A stretch of DNA of 64,000 nt from Lancefieldella parvula DSM 20469 (GTDB lineage: Bacteria; Actinomycetota; Coriobacteriia; Coriobacteriales; Atopobiaceae): assembly GCF_000024225.1 (NCBI RefSeq), contig NC_013203.1:124001-188000 (forward strand). Direction: 5' to 3'. The position numbers and the translations under genes were made by a program. Shown here piece by piece: positions 18,839 through 27,569 of this stretch. Within the stretch, counting starts at the first letter, position 1. Each line of letters begins with the position of its first letter. The notes under the pieces are model-generated. The model was not told where the DNA came from, made no database searches, and saw only the letters and a list, made by a program, of their open reading frames with translations.

Positions 18839-19741
18839 ATGACATCTAATGAGAAGATCGCCCAGTTAGCGACTGTAGTTGATGAAGAAACAAAGGCCCG
18901 TCCAGGCGCGCCTCAGACGCATCCTGAGTTTGATCGCTTGGTTCGAACCATTTGGCGTCTTCGTCAGGAGGACGGCTGCCCTTGGGATAAGGAGCAGACG
19001 CATCAGTCTATCTCAAAGAATATGATTGAGGAGGCCTATGAAGCGGTCGAGGCTATTGCTGAGGGCTCTCCAGAGCATCTTGAGGAAGAGCTTGGTGATG
19101 TGCTTGAGCAGGTAGTTCTTCACTCGCAGATTGAGGCGGACGGTGGCGTGGATAGCGCGGGCGAGGGCGACCGCGCGGCAGGCTTTAACATCGACGACGT
19201 GTGTCGAGCACTCAACCAGAAGTTGGTACGCAGGCATCCGCATGTATTTGGGCCAGAAGCTGGCTCAACGTCGTCTGCTGCGGCCGTCTTGGACGTATGG
19301 GAGAGCGTCAAGGCTGAGGAGCGTGCCAGCGCGGAAGATACCGTGCACACCGAGGGTCTTCTCGACTCGGTACCGCAGTCTTTACCTGCACTGATGCAAG
19401 CACAAAAGATCTCAAAGCGCGCCGCAAAGATGGGCTTTGAGTGGGAGTCTGTTGCTGACGTCTGGGATAAGGTTGCTGAGGAGCGTGCGGAGTTTGAAGC
19501 TGAAGCCCCAGGTACACAGCAGAAAATGGACGAGTTTGGTGACATTTTGTTTGCGTTGATAAACGTTGCTCGTTGGGAGGGTATTGACGCAGAAGAAGCG
19601 CTGATGAGTGCCTGTAGAAAGTTCCGCGCTCGTTGGTCATACATGGAGAAAGTTGCTGCTGAAAAAGGTTTTTCTCTTGACGAGAAACCCGAGCTACAAG
19701 AAGATTTGTGGCAAGAAGCTAAACGTTATCTTAATGTGTAA
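18839..19741 (+). CDS. mazG: Nucleoside triphosphate pyrophosphohydrolase MazG
   Basis: The protein (300 aa) has the two-domain architecture of house-cleaning MazG. Domain 1 shows RLRQEDGCPWDKEQTHQS and the metal-binding EELGDVLEQVVLHSQIE. Domain 2 shows KVAEERAEFEAE and DEFGDILFALINVARW. A short acidic Gly/Asp-rich insertion (around residues 100-115) interrupts domain 1, and an Ala/Ser-rich linker separates the domains. It removes non-canonical NTPs and so fits beside the repair genes. The start ATG follows the preceding stop by 5 bases, with GAGGAG upstream. Confidence 0.93.
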   Translation: MTSNEKIAQLATVVDEETKARPGAPQTHPEFDRLVRTIWRLRQEDGCPWDKEQTHQSISKNMIEEAYEAVEAIAEGSPEHLEEELGDVLEQVVLHSQIEADGGVDSAGEGDRAAGFNIDDVCRALNQKLVRRHPHVFGPEAGSTSSAAAVLDVWESVKAEERASAEDTVHTEGLLDSVPQSLPALMQAQKISKRAAKMGFEWESVADVWDKVAEERAEFEAEAPGTQQKMDEFGDILFALINVARWEGIDAEEALMSACRKFRARWSYMEKVAAEKGFSLDEKPELQEDLWQEAKRYLNV

Positions 19742-19827
19742 ACGAGCTATATCAGTCACGTCACAAGATGCACAATTTGCCGCGGAGGCAATAGCTTCTA
19801 TTCGGTGAAACGATGAAATTCTAAACT

Positions 19828-19852
19828 GAGGCAGGGCTAGCGGCGCTGCCTC
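19828..19852 (+). other. Hairpin between mazG and the DivIC-like gene
   Basis: GAGGCAG (19828-19834) pairs with CTGCCTC (19846-19852) around 11 bases. There is no T run. A possible -10 box, CATAAT, lies directly after it at 19856-19861 and may serve the next gene. Confidence 0.4.
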
Positions 19853-19918
19853 TGCCATAATACAGATGTTGCAATTTGTTGCGACGCATCACCAAACAAA
19901 CCAGAAATGAGATCCGTG

Positions 19919-20797
19919 ATGAGTCAAGACACCACTAAAAAGAGTGGTACAAAAAGAAAAACAACGCCCACCAAGCGTTCCGTTGAACCTCTTAAAGAGA
20001 CTACCGCGGAGCGTCCTTCTGGTGCTGTTAAAATATCTCCAACTAAAAAAGCCGAGAAACCCCAGGTAGATAAGAAGTCTCAATCTGGCCAGAAGTCTGT
20101 TGAGTCCAAAAAGACTAAGACAACTTTAAAAGCTGCTTCGTCCCAGGAAAATCATAAGGATGTCAAGCCCACAAGAAGCGCTCGAGCTCAGAAATCTGAG
20201 CGTGGTCAGAGGTCTGAAGGAATCCAAAAACCGCATTTTAGCGTAGCTTCTTTGGTTGAGATTAAAGACAAGGCATTGGATTTTGCACGTAATCATACCA
20301 AGCTTGTTACTTTTCTCGGCATTGTAATTTTTTTGATTGTAGGCTTGTATTCACCTGTTCGCGGTTATTACCATGCTGTCCGCGAGCATGATGAGCTGCT
20401 GTTTAATCAGCAGAAACTTGAGGAAGAGACTAAGCGCCTTCTGCAAGATGTTCAAAGGCTGCAGACAAAAGAAGGCATTATAGATGAGGCTCATAAGCAG
20501 GGCATGGTCTCTAAGGATGAGGAATCTGCGCGCGTAGAAGGTCTTGAGAAAAAGAAGGACGAGAATACCGTTCAGCATCCTGATTATCCTTGGTATATCA
20601 AGGTGGGAGATTTTATTTTTGGTTTCTCGCCAGAAAATTCTGGTAATACCGAGGCTCCTAAGAGCGCAAACTCTGATGACCCTACATCTGCACCTGCTCC
20701 AGGAGAGTCTCATGAGCAGAAAAACTCCGGAGAGAGTGGTTCTTCTGAGGGATCTGGTGGCGACAGTTCAAAGCCCGAAAATGGAAACTCACACTAA
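19919..20797 (+). CDS. FtsB/DivIC-like septum formation initiator
   Basis: The protein (about 292 aa) has the architecture of a DivIC/FtsB cell-division protein. A long Lys/Thr/Ser-rich cytoplasmic tail (to about residue 125) is followed by one membrane helix (LVTFLGIVIFLIVGLYSPV). A short coiled coil comes next (HDELLFNQQKLEEETKRLLQDVQRLQTKEGI, residues about 157-187), then an ARVEGL-like segment and a Pro/Ser/Gly-rich extracytoplasmic tail. Both tails are longer than usual. In-frame ATGs at 19907 and 19919 are possible starts, neither with a strong binding site. Its stop overlaps the ppx start, so the two are translationally linked. Confidence 0.8.
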   Translation: MSQDTTKKSGTKRKTTPTKRSVEPLKETTAERPSGAVKISPTKKAEKPQVDKKSQSGQKSVESKKTKTTLKAASSQENHKDVKPTRSARAQKSERGQRSEGIQKPHFSVASLVEIKDKALDFARNHTKLVTFLGIVIFLIVGLYSPVRGYYHAVREHDELLFNQQKLEEETKRLLQDVQRLQTKEGIIDEAHKQGMVSKDEESARVEGLEKKKDENTVQHPDYPWYIKVGDFIFGFSPENSGNTEAPKSANSDDPTSAPAPGESHEQKNSGESGSSEGSGGDSSKPENGNSH

Positions 20798-21840
20798 TGC
20801 TTCTAGCTGCAATTGATATTGGTACTGTGACTGCTCGACTTGCACTTGCGCAGGTTGAGGACGGTCGCGTTATCCGCATGGCTAAATATACACAGATTGT
20901 TAACTTGGGCGAGGGTGTTGACAAGGCAAAGCGTCTGCTACCAGAGGCAATTCATCGTTGTGTTGGTTGCGTTTCTTCTTACGTCGACCACGCTAAAAAA
21001 GAGGGCGCCGAGGCTGTTGTATGTACGCTCACAAGCGCTGCTCGCGATGCAGAAAATGCTCCTGACTTGGGAATGGGTCTAGCCTCGCTGGGGCTTGAGC
21101 CCATGATTATTCCGGGCGAGATTGAGGGAGCTCTCACATTTTTGGGTGTCTCTCACGATTTTGAGAATCATCGCATTCTTGTTGCTGATAGTGGCGGCGG
21201 CTCAACTGAACTGGTTGTTGGTACGCTTGTAGGGCAGTCTGTGGCTCAGGGTACAAATCAGCAGCTTGAGGACCAGCAGCTTGACGGCCAGCAGCTTGAC
21301 ATCAATTTTGTTGAGTCTGTTGACCTTGGCTGCAGACGTCTGACCGAGCGTTTTAACTTGTCGTCAGATCATCTTTCGGCTGAAGACATTGACGGAGCCC
21401 ACCAAATGGCAGATCAGATGATGTCTGAAGCTATCAGCCGAGCTCAAAAGCAGTGTGCAGTACCTGAACTTTTGGTTGGCGTAGGTGGAACCGCAACAAG
21501 CCTCATTGCTATTAGGGACCATCTTGATCCGTACGATCCATCAAAGGTGCACCTTAATCACATTTCGCTCGATGAGGTATCACAGATAGAAGGGCTTCTC
21601 GCCAGCAAAACACTTAAGGAGCGAGAAGATATAACGGGATTGCAAGCAAAACGTGCGCCCGTTATGCTTGCGGGTACTATTTTGCTTGCAGAATTGATGA
21701 AAAGTTCTGGATTTAAGCACTTGGTGGTAAGCGAGAGTGACCTACTTTTTGGTCTCGTGGTAACCGCATCTGCCGTTTACCAGGGAAAGCAGTCGCCTGT
21801 GATTTGGAAGCCAATTTTGCGCCCACTGAATGAAAAGTAG
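20797..21840 (+). CDS. ppx: Ppx/GppA family phosphatase
   Basis: The protein (347 aa) is an exopolyphosphatase or pppGpp phosphatase of the ASKHA fold. It shows LAAIDIGTVTARLALA, TSAARDAENA, VADSGGGSTELVVG (phosphate-binding loop) and GVGGTATSLIAI. It is the short form, without the C-terminal HD-type domain. Around residues 155-168 a Gln-Leu-Asp repeat is inserted, encoded by a 15-base tandem repeat. The start codon shares bases with the preceding stop. Confidence 0.93.
   Translation: MLLAAIDIGTVTARLALAQVEDGRVIRMAKYTQIVNLGEGVDKAKRLLPEAIHRCVGCVSSYVDHAKKEGAEAVVCTLTSAARDAENAPDLGMGLASLGLEPMIIPGEIEGALTFLGVSHDFENHRILVADSGGGSTELVVGTLVGQSVAQGTNQQLEDQQLDGQQLDINFVESVDLGCRRLTERFNLSSDHLSAEDIDGAHQMADQMMSEAISRAQKQCAVPELLVGVGGTATSLIAIRDHLDPYDPSKVHLNHISLDEVSQIEGLLASKTLKEREDITGLQAKRAPVMLAGTILLAELMKSSGFKHLVVSESDLLFGLVVTASAVYQGKQSPVIWKPILRPLNEK
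21259..21300 (+). repeat. 15-base tandem repeat inside ppx
   Basis: The unit CAGCAGCTTGAsGrC is present 2.8 times (21259-21273, 21274-21288, 21289-21300). It encodes repeated Gln-Gln-Leu-(Glu/Asp) in a loop after the phosphate-binding motif. The period is a multiple of three, so copy-number change keeps the frame. Confidence 0.9.
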
Positions 21841-21863
21841 TGGCATAATAACTAAACATATCC

Positions 21864-21948
21864 GGGGGCGTGGCGGAATTGGCAGACGCAGGGGACTTAA
21901 AATCCCTCGACTTCGGTCTTGCGGGTTCGAGTCCCGCCGCCCCTACCA
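21864..21948 (+). tRNA. tRNA-Leu (TAA)
   Basis: Acceptor GGGGGCG pairs with CGCCCCT. The anticodon loop CTTAAAA gives anticodon TAA. A long variable arm (CCTCGACTTCGGTCTTGC region) confirms a class II tRNA, and the T arm is GCGGG-TTCGAGT-CCCGC. CCA is encoded. Confidence 0.97.
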
Positions 21949-22037
21949 TTTTTACTGCTGAATAAACAGCATAGTTCCTTCGCATAGAAATTTAATTTAG
22001 ACGTGTAGCTCCTATTCTGTTCTTGTACAGAAACTTG

Positions 22038-22043
22038 TATACT
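22038..22043 (+). promoter_or_regulatory. Possible promoter and repeated CTTGT elements before the GntR-transketolase gene
   Basis: TATACT at 22038-22043 is a good -10, with no clear -35. The pentamer CTTGT recurs at about 22022, 22034 and 22045, at 11-12-base spacing (one helical turn), overlapping the -10. This could be an operator for the regulator encoded just downstream, which is inference. Confidence 0.4.
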
Positions 22044-22098
22044 ACTTGTCCTGTATCTAACGTATGCACGACTAATTTTCATTCATTTCGGAGGACCT

Positions 22099-23838
22099 AT
22101 GTCATTTGAGACAGGAGTTTTTCCGGTTTTAGTTTCTGAGGATGAAGCTGTAGAGTCACTGCCTCCACAGGTTAGGGGAGGGCTCAATGCGTCATCTGCT
22201 ACGCCTCTTCATGTTCAGCTGTCAGATTTAATGCGCGTTAAAATACTGTCAGAAGACTGGAAGGCAGGAACGTATATTCCTTCTGAGGCCGAATTTATGG
22301 CGCAGTATGGTGTTAGTCGAGGCACTATCAGAAAAGCCATTCAATCTCTGGTTAAAGAAGGTTTGCTGCTTACTCAAAAGGGTCGAGCAACACAAGTTAT
22401 TTCTAACACCGTTCGACATGCAGCAGGAAATACCGTGCTTTCATTTGCCGCAGCGCTTAGAGATGGTGGATTTGAATATCGAACCGAAGTCTTGTTTAAG
22501 CAGGTGGTTCCTGCAGATCAAGCTGTTGCCGAGCATCTAGAGATTCCCATCGGCTCTGACGTGCTCTTTTTGCGTCGTGTCAGGAGCGTTTCGGATAGAC
22601 CTGTGGTATGCCAGGAATCATGGTCTAACCTGCTTGTTTGTCCACAGCTCGAAGAGGCGGACTTTGAGAATGAGTCGCTCTTTGATGCAGTTGAAAGAAT
22701 ATCCAAAAAAGAAATTGCACGTTCTCGCATGCGCTATCAGTCGCAAATTGCGGATAAAGACCACGCAGATTACCTGCAGTGTTCTCCAAATGAGGCTTTG
22801 CTTGTACTTGAGCAGGTAATTGAGCTGTCCGACGGCAACTGCATTGAGTGGAGCCAGACTTGGCTTGCTCCACACCAGAGTGTTGTTGGTGTATCAGAGC
22901 AGGTAGATGGCTCTATTGGACCTCTGGACATTTCTTCGGTCCGCCAGTCAGAGCACTCTACCTCCAATATTGTTGCTTTAAAAAATGATATCAAACAGCG
23001 CACGCAGCTTGAACTTGATTTGCGTCACGAAGCACTGTCAGTACGTCGAGGCATCGTTGAGCTGGCGCATCGCTACAGTTCAACGCCATTTCACATTGGC
23101 GGTGCATGTTCTGTAGCAGACATAGTCTCCGTACTCTTGAGTAAGGTTATGCAGGTAGGAAATAGGGATTGCGAGTGGGAACTCAGAGACCGCCTGATTC
23201 TGTCCAAGGCTCATACGTCGCTGGCGCTATTCCCAGCACTTCTACGTGCAGGAATGATCTCCCAAGAGGATATTGATCGCGGAGTTTTTGGACCTGATGC
23301 CGTCCTTTTTAAACATCCTCTGCGAGATTCTCAACGTGGTTTTGAAATCTCTGGTGGCAGTCTTGGCATGGGCCTGGGCTACGCCGCTGGGCTAGGGTTA
23401 AGTTTTCGCAGGAAAGATCTTCCTTCTCGCGTTTTTTGTATTTTGGGCGACGGTGAGTGCGATGAGGGTTCCATTTGGGAGAGTGCAGCGTTTATCGGTC
23501 ACAACCAGCTCTCCAACGTGACGGTGATTGTTGATCAGAATCGTATGCAGCTGGATGGCCCTTGCGCGTCCATTTTGGATACCGGATCAATTGCAAGAAA
23601 GTTTGATGCGTTTGGCTTTGAATCCATTGAGGTAGATGGTCATGATGTGCTTGCATTGTACGACGCGCTGAAAGAGAAAGCTTCCAAGCCTCGCGTGATT
23701 ATTGCACACACCATTAAAGGTAAAGGGTTCTCGTTTGCCGAGAATAACGTCTCGTTCCATGATGCATGTGTGACGGATGACCTCTATGAACAGGCATTGT
23801 CTGATCTGAAAGTTGCAGAGGAGGCGTGTTCATGCTAG
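22099..23838 (+). CDS. GntR-UTRA transcription regulator fused to transketolase N-terminal subunit
   Basis: A single 579-aa polypeptide joins two normally separate proteins. Residues 35-100 are a GntR winged helix (PSEAEFMAQYGVSRGTIRKA). Residues 110-262 are a UTRA (HutC-type) effector domain ending near WSQTWLAPH. A linker follows, and residues 300-575 form the thiamine-diphosphate-binding half of a split transketolase. That half shows ILSKAHTSLALFPAL, SGGSLGMGLGYAAGLGLS, the cofactor motif GDGECDEGSIWESA and VDQNRMQLDG. There is no stop or frameshift, and GGAGG precedes the ATG. The partner half overlaps its 3' end. It probably senses a sugar phosphate and carries the enzyme on the regulator. 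I know no described example. Confidence 0.9.
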   Translation: MSFETGVFPVLVSEDEAVESLPPQVRGGLNASSATPLHVQLSDLMRVKILSEDWKAGTYIPSEAEFMAQYGVSRGTIRKAIQSLVKEGLLLTQKGRATQVISNTVRHAAGNTVLSFAAALRDGGFEYRTEVLFKQVVPADQAVAEHLEIPIGSDVLFLRRVRSVSDRPVVCQESWSNLLVCPQLEEADFENESLFDAVERISKKEIARSRMRYQSQIADKDHADYLQCSPNEALLVLEQVIELSDGNCIEWSQTWLAPHQSVVGVSEQVDGSIGPLDISSVRQSEHSTSNIVALKNDIKQRTQLELDLRHEALSVRRGIVELAHRYSSTPFHIGGACSVADIVSVLLSKVMQVGNRDCEWELRDRLILSKAHTSLALFPALLRAGMISQEDIDRGVFGPDAVLFKHPLRDSQRGFEISGGSLGMGLGYAAGLGLSFRRKDLPSRVFCILGDGECDEGSIWESAAFIGHNQLSNVTVIVDQNRMQLDGPCASILDTGSIARKFDAFGFESIEVDGHDVLALYDALKEKASKPRVIIAHTIKGKGFSFAENNVSFHDACVTDDLYEQALSDLKVAEEACSC

Positions 23839-24887
23839 ATACATCTTCGAAGCCAGCATGCATTTCAGCTGAAGAGTCACAGATGCTTGCAGATATGAAT
23901 ACAAAAGAAGTCTTTGGCTGGGTTATGGGTAAACTTGCTGAAGATGATGAGCTGCTAACTGTTGCTGTGGCTGACTATGGTCGTCGTTTGAATTTGGACC
24001 GTTTCCGAGAGCTTCGGCCAGAGGGATACATTCAGTGTGGCATTGCGGAACAAAATCTTATTGAAGTGGCCTCTGCCTGCGCAAATGAGGGTTTTCACGT
24101 CTTTGCGCCGTGTTATGCCACGTTTGTAACTTCACGAACGCTTGATCAGATTCGCATTAACCTTGGTATGATGAAGTCGCCTGTGATGCTTGTGGGCGTT
24201 GCTGCTGGCTGCGAATCAGCAACTACAGGACCTTCTCACATGGCTTTGGAGGATATTGCGGTTACCAGGACTATTCCGGGACTGTCTGTATTTAATCCGT
24301 GTGATAATGCGCAGCTTGCTGCAACACTTATGGAGCTTGCAAAGAATCCGCGACCAGCTTACGTACGCATGACCTCGTGCGATGGTGTTAATCTGCATCC
24401 AAACGGTTACGTTTTTGATGCATCTGGTGTCGAGAAACTCTTTGAGTCGCCACGCGTGGAGGGTGCAAGTGGTGTGGCGGGAGCGTCTGAGTTAGAGGAC
24501 GCTGTCCAGCTGAGGCGCGTGAGCGTTCTTGCGACAGGCGCGATAACCAGCCGAGTTGTTGAGGCTGCTCAAAGGGTTGCAGATCAGATTACTACAGCAC
24601 GAACAAACATTAAGGTTTACGGTGTGTCAAGCATCAAGCCTCTTGACACTTCGTTGACACAAATTTGTCAGTATTCTGACGTGGTTATTACCGTTGAAGA
24701 GCACAGTATTTTGGGTGGATTTGGTAGCGCGGTTGTCGAGCAAATTAGCGCTTCAGGTACATGTCCACAGGTAATACGTGTGGGTATGCCCGATAAGTAC
24801 CTTGAAGCAGACGTTCACCACAATATTCTTGCACGCGCTGGACTATCGGTTGAGAGTCTACAAGAGGTTTTTATCGCCAATTGTTAA
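23832..24887 (+). CDS. Transketolase C-terminal subunit
   Basis: The protein (351 aa) is the pyrimidine-binding and C-terminal half of a split transketolase. The catalytic-Glu segment is YIQCGIAEQNLIEVASACA, and TTGPSHMALEDIAVTRTIPG follows. The C-terminal transketolase domain reads SVLATGAITSRVV and VVITVEEHSILGGFGSAV. It pairs with the preceding fusion protein to give one complete transketolase, transferring two-carbon units between sugar phosphates. I prefer the ATG at 23832, correctly spaced from GGAGG; a GTG at 23826 is possible. The reading frame overlaps the upstream gene. Confidence 0.93.
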   Translation: MLDTSSKPACISAEESQMLADMNTKEVFGWVMGKLAEDDELLTVAVADYGRRLNLDRFRELRPEGYIQCGIAEQNLIEVASACANEGFHVFAPCYATFVTSRTLDQIRINLGMMKSPVMLVGVAAGCESATTGPSHMALEDIAVTRTIPGLSVFNPCDNAQLAATLMELAKNPRPAYVRMTSCDGVNLHPNGYVFDASGVEKLFESPRVEGASGVAGASELEDAVQLRRVSVLATGAITSRVVEAAQRVADQITTARTNIKVYGVSSIKPLDTSLTQICQYSDVVITVEEHSILGGFGSAVVEQISASGTCPQVIRVGMPDKYLEADVHHNILARAGLSVESLQEVFIANC

Positions 24888-24890
24888 ATA

Positions 24891-24926
24891 AAAACCCAAG
24901 GAAGCATTTGCTGCCCTGGGTTTTGT
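24891..24926. terminator. Bidirectional terminator between transketolase and tRNA-Glu
   Basis: AAAACCCA and GG on the left pair with CC and TGGGTTTT on the right. A/T runs flank both sides, so it can end transcription from either strand. Confidence 0.75.
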
Positions 24927-24932
24927 GCTCTA

Positions 24933-25007
24933 TGGTGCCCCCAACGGGAATCGAACCCGTATTGCCGCCTTGAAAGGGCGATGTCCTAACCGTTAGACGA
25001 TGGGGAC
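24933..25007 (-). tRNA. tRNA-Glu (TTC)
   Basis: On the minus strand acceptor GTCCCCA pairs with TGGGGGC. The anticodon loop CTTTCAA gives anticodon TTC, and the T arm is ACGGG-TTCGATT-CCCGT. CCA is encoded. Confidence 0.97.
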
Positions 25008-25075
25008 GCGAAGAAAAAGTATAGCAAAGATGATGCAGATTTCTAGGGCTAAACGAAGTGTTTTTGAGCATTCAT

Positions 25076-26104
25076 TTATTCTTCGTTTTCCCACCAGTCT
25101 AGTCCGGCTTTAAACGCGTAGTCGCGAGCACTTTGAATTACGCCGGGAACTGACTCTGCCCACGAAATAAATTCTGGTACGTCAGCGATAATTGCTTCAG
25201 CTTCGTGAACAGCTATAACGTTCTCGGCAAAAGTATCAGGCGTAAAGTTGACTCGACATGGAATGTAGAGATCAACAAAAGAAGGTCTGAGCAGCGCATA
25301 TGCTGCGCCCTCGCCAAGGTTAATAAAGCCTTTAAGCGCACGTTTTGCTGCGGACATGCGATTTAACTTGAAGAATAGCAGCGTAAATGCTAAGCGGATC
25401 CAGGCGTTTGATTGATATCCGCAGCTTTCATCAAGTTTGCGGAGCCCCTCTTCGTCCTCTAAGCGAGCAAGAACATATGCCAAGGTAAAACGTGCACCGA
25501 GTAAATCTGTTGGCGAGAAAAACAAAAGGTCTTCACAGGCCTTTTTGGAGAGTTTGAAGCAAGCGCAGTCAGTTGCTACTTGAGCAATTTGTGCGTACAG
25601 TCGCAAGAGTGGACGGGCTTCAGCAAAACTCCAAGCATCTCCTTGTTCTTGCTTTGCTTGTTCCAGTTTTGGTCTAAAAATAGGGTCAAATTCTTTTTGC
25701 AGTTCAAGCAAGTCGTTGAGGATTGCCGCAGGATGATTGTTGGATATTTGAGCGAGAATTCGCTGGGATTCCAGATTGATACTTGTGCTAGAAAGAGCTG
25801 GATTTTCAATAATATTCGTTATTTGATTATGCAAGAAGTTAAGCAGATCCATGCGGCTTGAAAAGAAGTCGGCATCGGAATCAATCTCTTTAGTAATTTC
25901 AGTCTGATACTTGCCAATTGCATTGGCATATTGAGCAAAAGCTTTTTCTTCTTCGTCAGCAATAAAGTCTTCAGGAGAAGCCTCTACTGCAAGTTTCAGC
26001 TCATAGCGTGCAGCTTCAGAGAAAATATTTTTTTCTTGTGCACATTTGGCTACCAGGCGGTCTACCTGTTCACTGAACATATCGTTAGCGGAATGCTTAA
26101 TCAC
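25076..26104 (-). CDS. TPR-like helical repeat protein, paralogue of its upstream neighbour
   Basis: I recognise no specific function. The protein (342 aa) is almost entirely helical and acidic, with no signal peptide or membrane segment. The segment DLLFFSPTDLLGARFTLAYVLARLEDEEGLRKL (about residues 190-222) is a TPR-like helix pair. It aligns with LLELDPADAADARFTLALAYAKLEDEDALKKL in the upstream gene, so the two are paralogues arising by duplication. Its GTG start overlaps the upstream stop (GTGA), implying translational coupling. It was probably a protein-interaction scaffold; the resemblance to ST7-type proteins is weak. Confidence 0.7.
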   Translation of the reverse strand: MIKHSANDMFSEQVDRLVAKCAQEKNIFSEAARYELKLAVEASPEDFIADEEEKAFAQYANAIGKYQTEITKEIDSDADFFSSRMDLLNFLHNQITNIIENPALSSTSINLESQRILAQISNNHPAAILNDLLELQKEFDPIFRPKLEQAKQEQGDAWSFAEARPLLRLYAQIAQVATDCACFKLSKKACEDLLFFSPTDLLGARFTLAYVLARLEDEEGLRKLDESCGYQSNAWIRLAFTLLFFKLNRMSAAKRALKGFINLGEGAAYALLRPSFVDLYIPCRVNFTPDTFAENVIAVHEAEAIIADVPEFISWAESVPGVIQSARDYAFKAGLDWWENEE

Positions 26105-27282
26105 TCGGTATCACCGCCTGAGTGAGGATTATTTGGTCCGTCAATATGTGGTCCGCTTGGACGTGGGCTACCAGGGAAGCTAGGGTCGCTGGGAGCGGCG
26201 CCTCCAGCAAGTGGGCCGTCAGGGAACGAATCGGTAGAAGCAAGCAAGGCATTTGCCTGCATCTGCAGCTCTTTTTCTGCAAGCTCAACGGTCTTAGGGT
26301 CTCTTGCGCGAACCTGATCTGCAATCCAACGTCCAAGAACACCGCGTCCTATTAGGTCATTTCCTTCTTGCAGTAATACAGTTGCTTCTGCAATGGCAAT
26401 GATGAGCTCGTCTTCGGAGTAGGGGAGCACGTTAAGGCGGGAGAACTCTCCTTCGGGCAAGTCTTTCTGAACAAAACAACAAAGTGTTGCCTCTGGATAG
26501 CGTTCTATCAACAGGTCAAGATAGTGTTCTGCTTTAACCAGCTCATGCTTCTTGAAGTGTATGGACAGGTGAGCTAATAAAGTCCACGGATCATCTGCCC
26601 TGCGAGGAGGATCAAGCTTGCGATACTTATCTATGAGTTTTTTGAGCGCGTCTTCGTCCTCGAGTTTTGCGTACGCGAGCGCAAGCGTAAAACGAGCATC
26701 GGCTGCGTCTGCAGGGTCAAGTTCTAGGAGTTTCTCGCCATATGTGATGGCATCTTTGTTGCGACCACAGATAAGTGCACGAGAAGAAAGTGCTGCCAGC
26801 CAACGTTTATAAGGGTTGATAGCCAAACGCTGGGCAAGTCCTGCTTGCTCGACGGGGAGCCCCTGTGATGATTCCTGCGCTTTTTGGTAGCATGCGGCTT
26901 CAACCTCGGGGAGTTTCTCTACAAGGAACTGGTAGTAGGCGTCAAAAAGCTTGCTATTTGAGGCATAAAGCATACGCTGGGCATCAAAACAGTTTGAATC
27001 CAGTTGTATTGCCTGGTTGAGGAGGTGTTTTCCCTGTTCGATAAGGGTCTGTGCCTGAGATTCTTCGACAAAAGGCAGGCGATAATCAACAATCTCAGCT
27101 GCTTGCGCAACCAGATTGAACGCGCGGTCTTCGTCAGTTTGGGGGAGAGAATTGCGATCGTTAGAGAATCGCCAGTTGAAGTCCTTCATTAGCATGGCAA
27201 TGCTACCTTCGTCGCTGACTTGCGTGCGAGCGAAGCGGAGGATAAGCCGCTGATAGTCTTCTTTTACTGGATCAAACGCCAC
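26101..27282 (-). CDS. TPR-like helical repeat protein with Pro/Gly-rich tail
   Basis: The protein (393 aa, GTG start, AAGGAA upstream) is the first gene of a two-gene operon with its shorter paralogue. It has several helix-turn-helix repeats, the clearest being LLELDPADAADARFTLALAYAKLEDEDALKKL and the next pair WTLLAHLSIHFKKHELVKAEHYLDLLIERYPEA (near residues 205-275). The last 35 residues are Pro, Gly, Ser and Asp-rich and look disordered. It differs from the second copy mainly by this tail and by a longer N-terminus (the ca. 100 residues starting VKEDYQRLILRF). It is cytoplasmic; the function is unknown. Confidence 0.7.
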   Translation of the reverse strand: MAFDPVKEDYQRLILRFARTQVSDEGSIAMLMKDFNWRFSNDRNSLPQTDEDRAFNLVAQAAEIVDYRLPFVEESQAQTLIEQGKHLLNQAIQLDSNCFDAQRMLYASNSKLFDAYYQFLVEKLPEVEAACYQKAQESSQGLPVEQAGLAQRLAINPYKRWLAALSSRALICGRNKDAITYGEKLLELDPADAADARFTLALAYAKLEDEDALKKLIDKYRKLDPPRRADDPWTLLAHLSIHFKKHELVKAEHYLDLLIERYPEATLCCFVQKDLPEGEFSRLNVLPYSEDELIIAIAEATVLLQEGNDLIGRGVLGRWIADQVRARDPKTVELAEKELQMQANALLASTDSFPDGPLAGGAAPSDPSFPGSPRPSGPHIDGPNNPHSGGDTE

Positions 27283-27459
27283 AAAATTCCTTTCTCTTTT
27301 ACGTAATGATATAGCAGGTTATTGAGGTGTGCGGTTCAACTCCGTGAGCGTCGTAAGAAGATTGTGAACGGCAGTTGGAAACGTTTGGAGTGAACGGGTT
27401 TCTCGCTAGAAGAGTGTATAAATTTTGAATGATATTGCATAAAATGGCACATTTATTTT

Positions 27460-27548
27460 TGTACAGGTATCCAGAAATGAGATAGAATAGAAATGTTGAG
27501 AAGAAATAATTGCGAAGAATGGCTTCGCTAGCCACTTAGGGAAGTGGC
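27460..27548 (+). promoter_or_regulatory. Promoter and leader hairpin of the iron alcohol dehydrogenase gene
   Basis: TGTACA (27460-27465) and TAGAAT (27483-27488) with 17-base spacing form a plausible promoter. In the leader, GCCACTT (27531-27537) pairs with AAGTGGC (27542-27548) around AGGG. That places a perfect hairpin about 10 bases before the AAGGAGAGG ribosome binding site, where it could stabilise the mRNA or regulate it. Confidence 0.5.
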
Positions 27549-27569
27549 ACATAGTTAAGGAGAGGTTTT

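Noticed and set aside
22099-24887. Transketolase apparently broken by a frameshift at 23838
   Set aside because: Split transketolases with separate N and C subunits are common in bacteria, and the second half has its own GGAGG and start codon.
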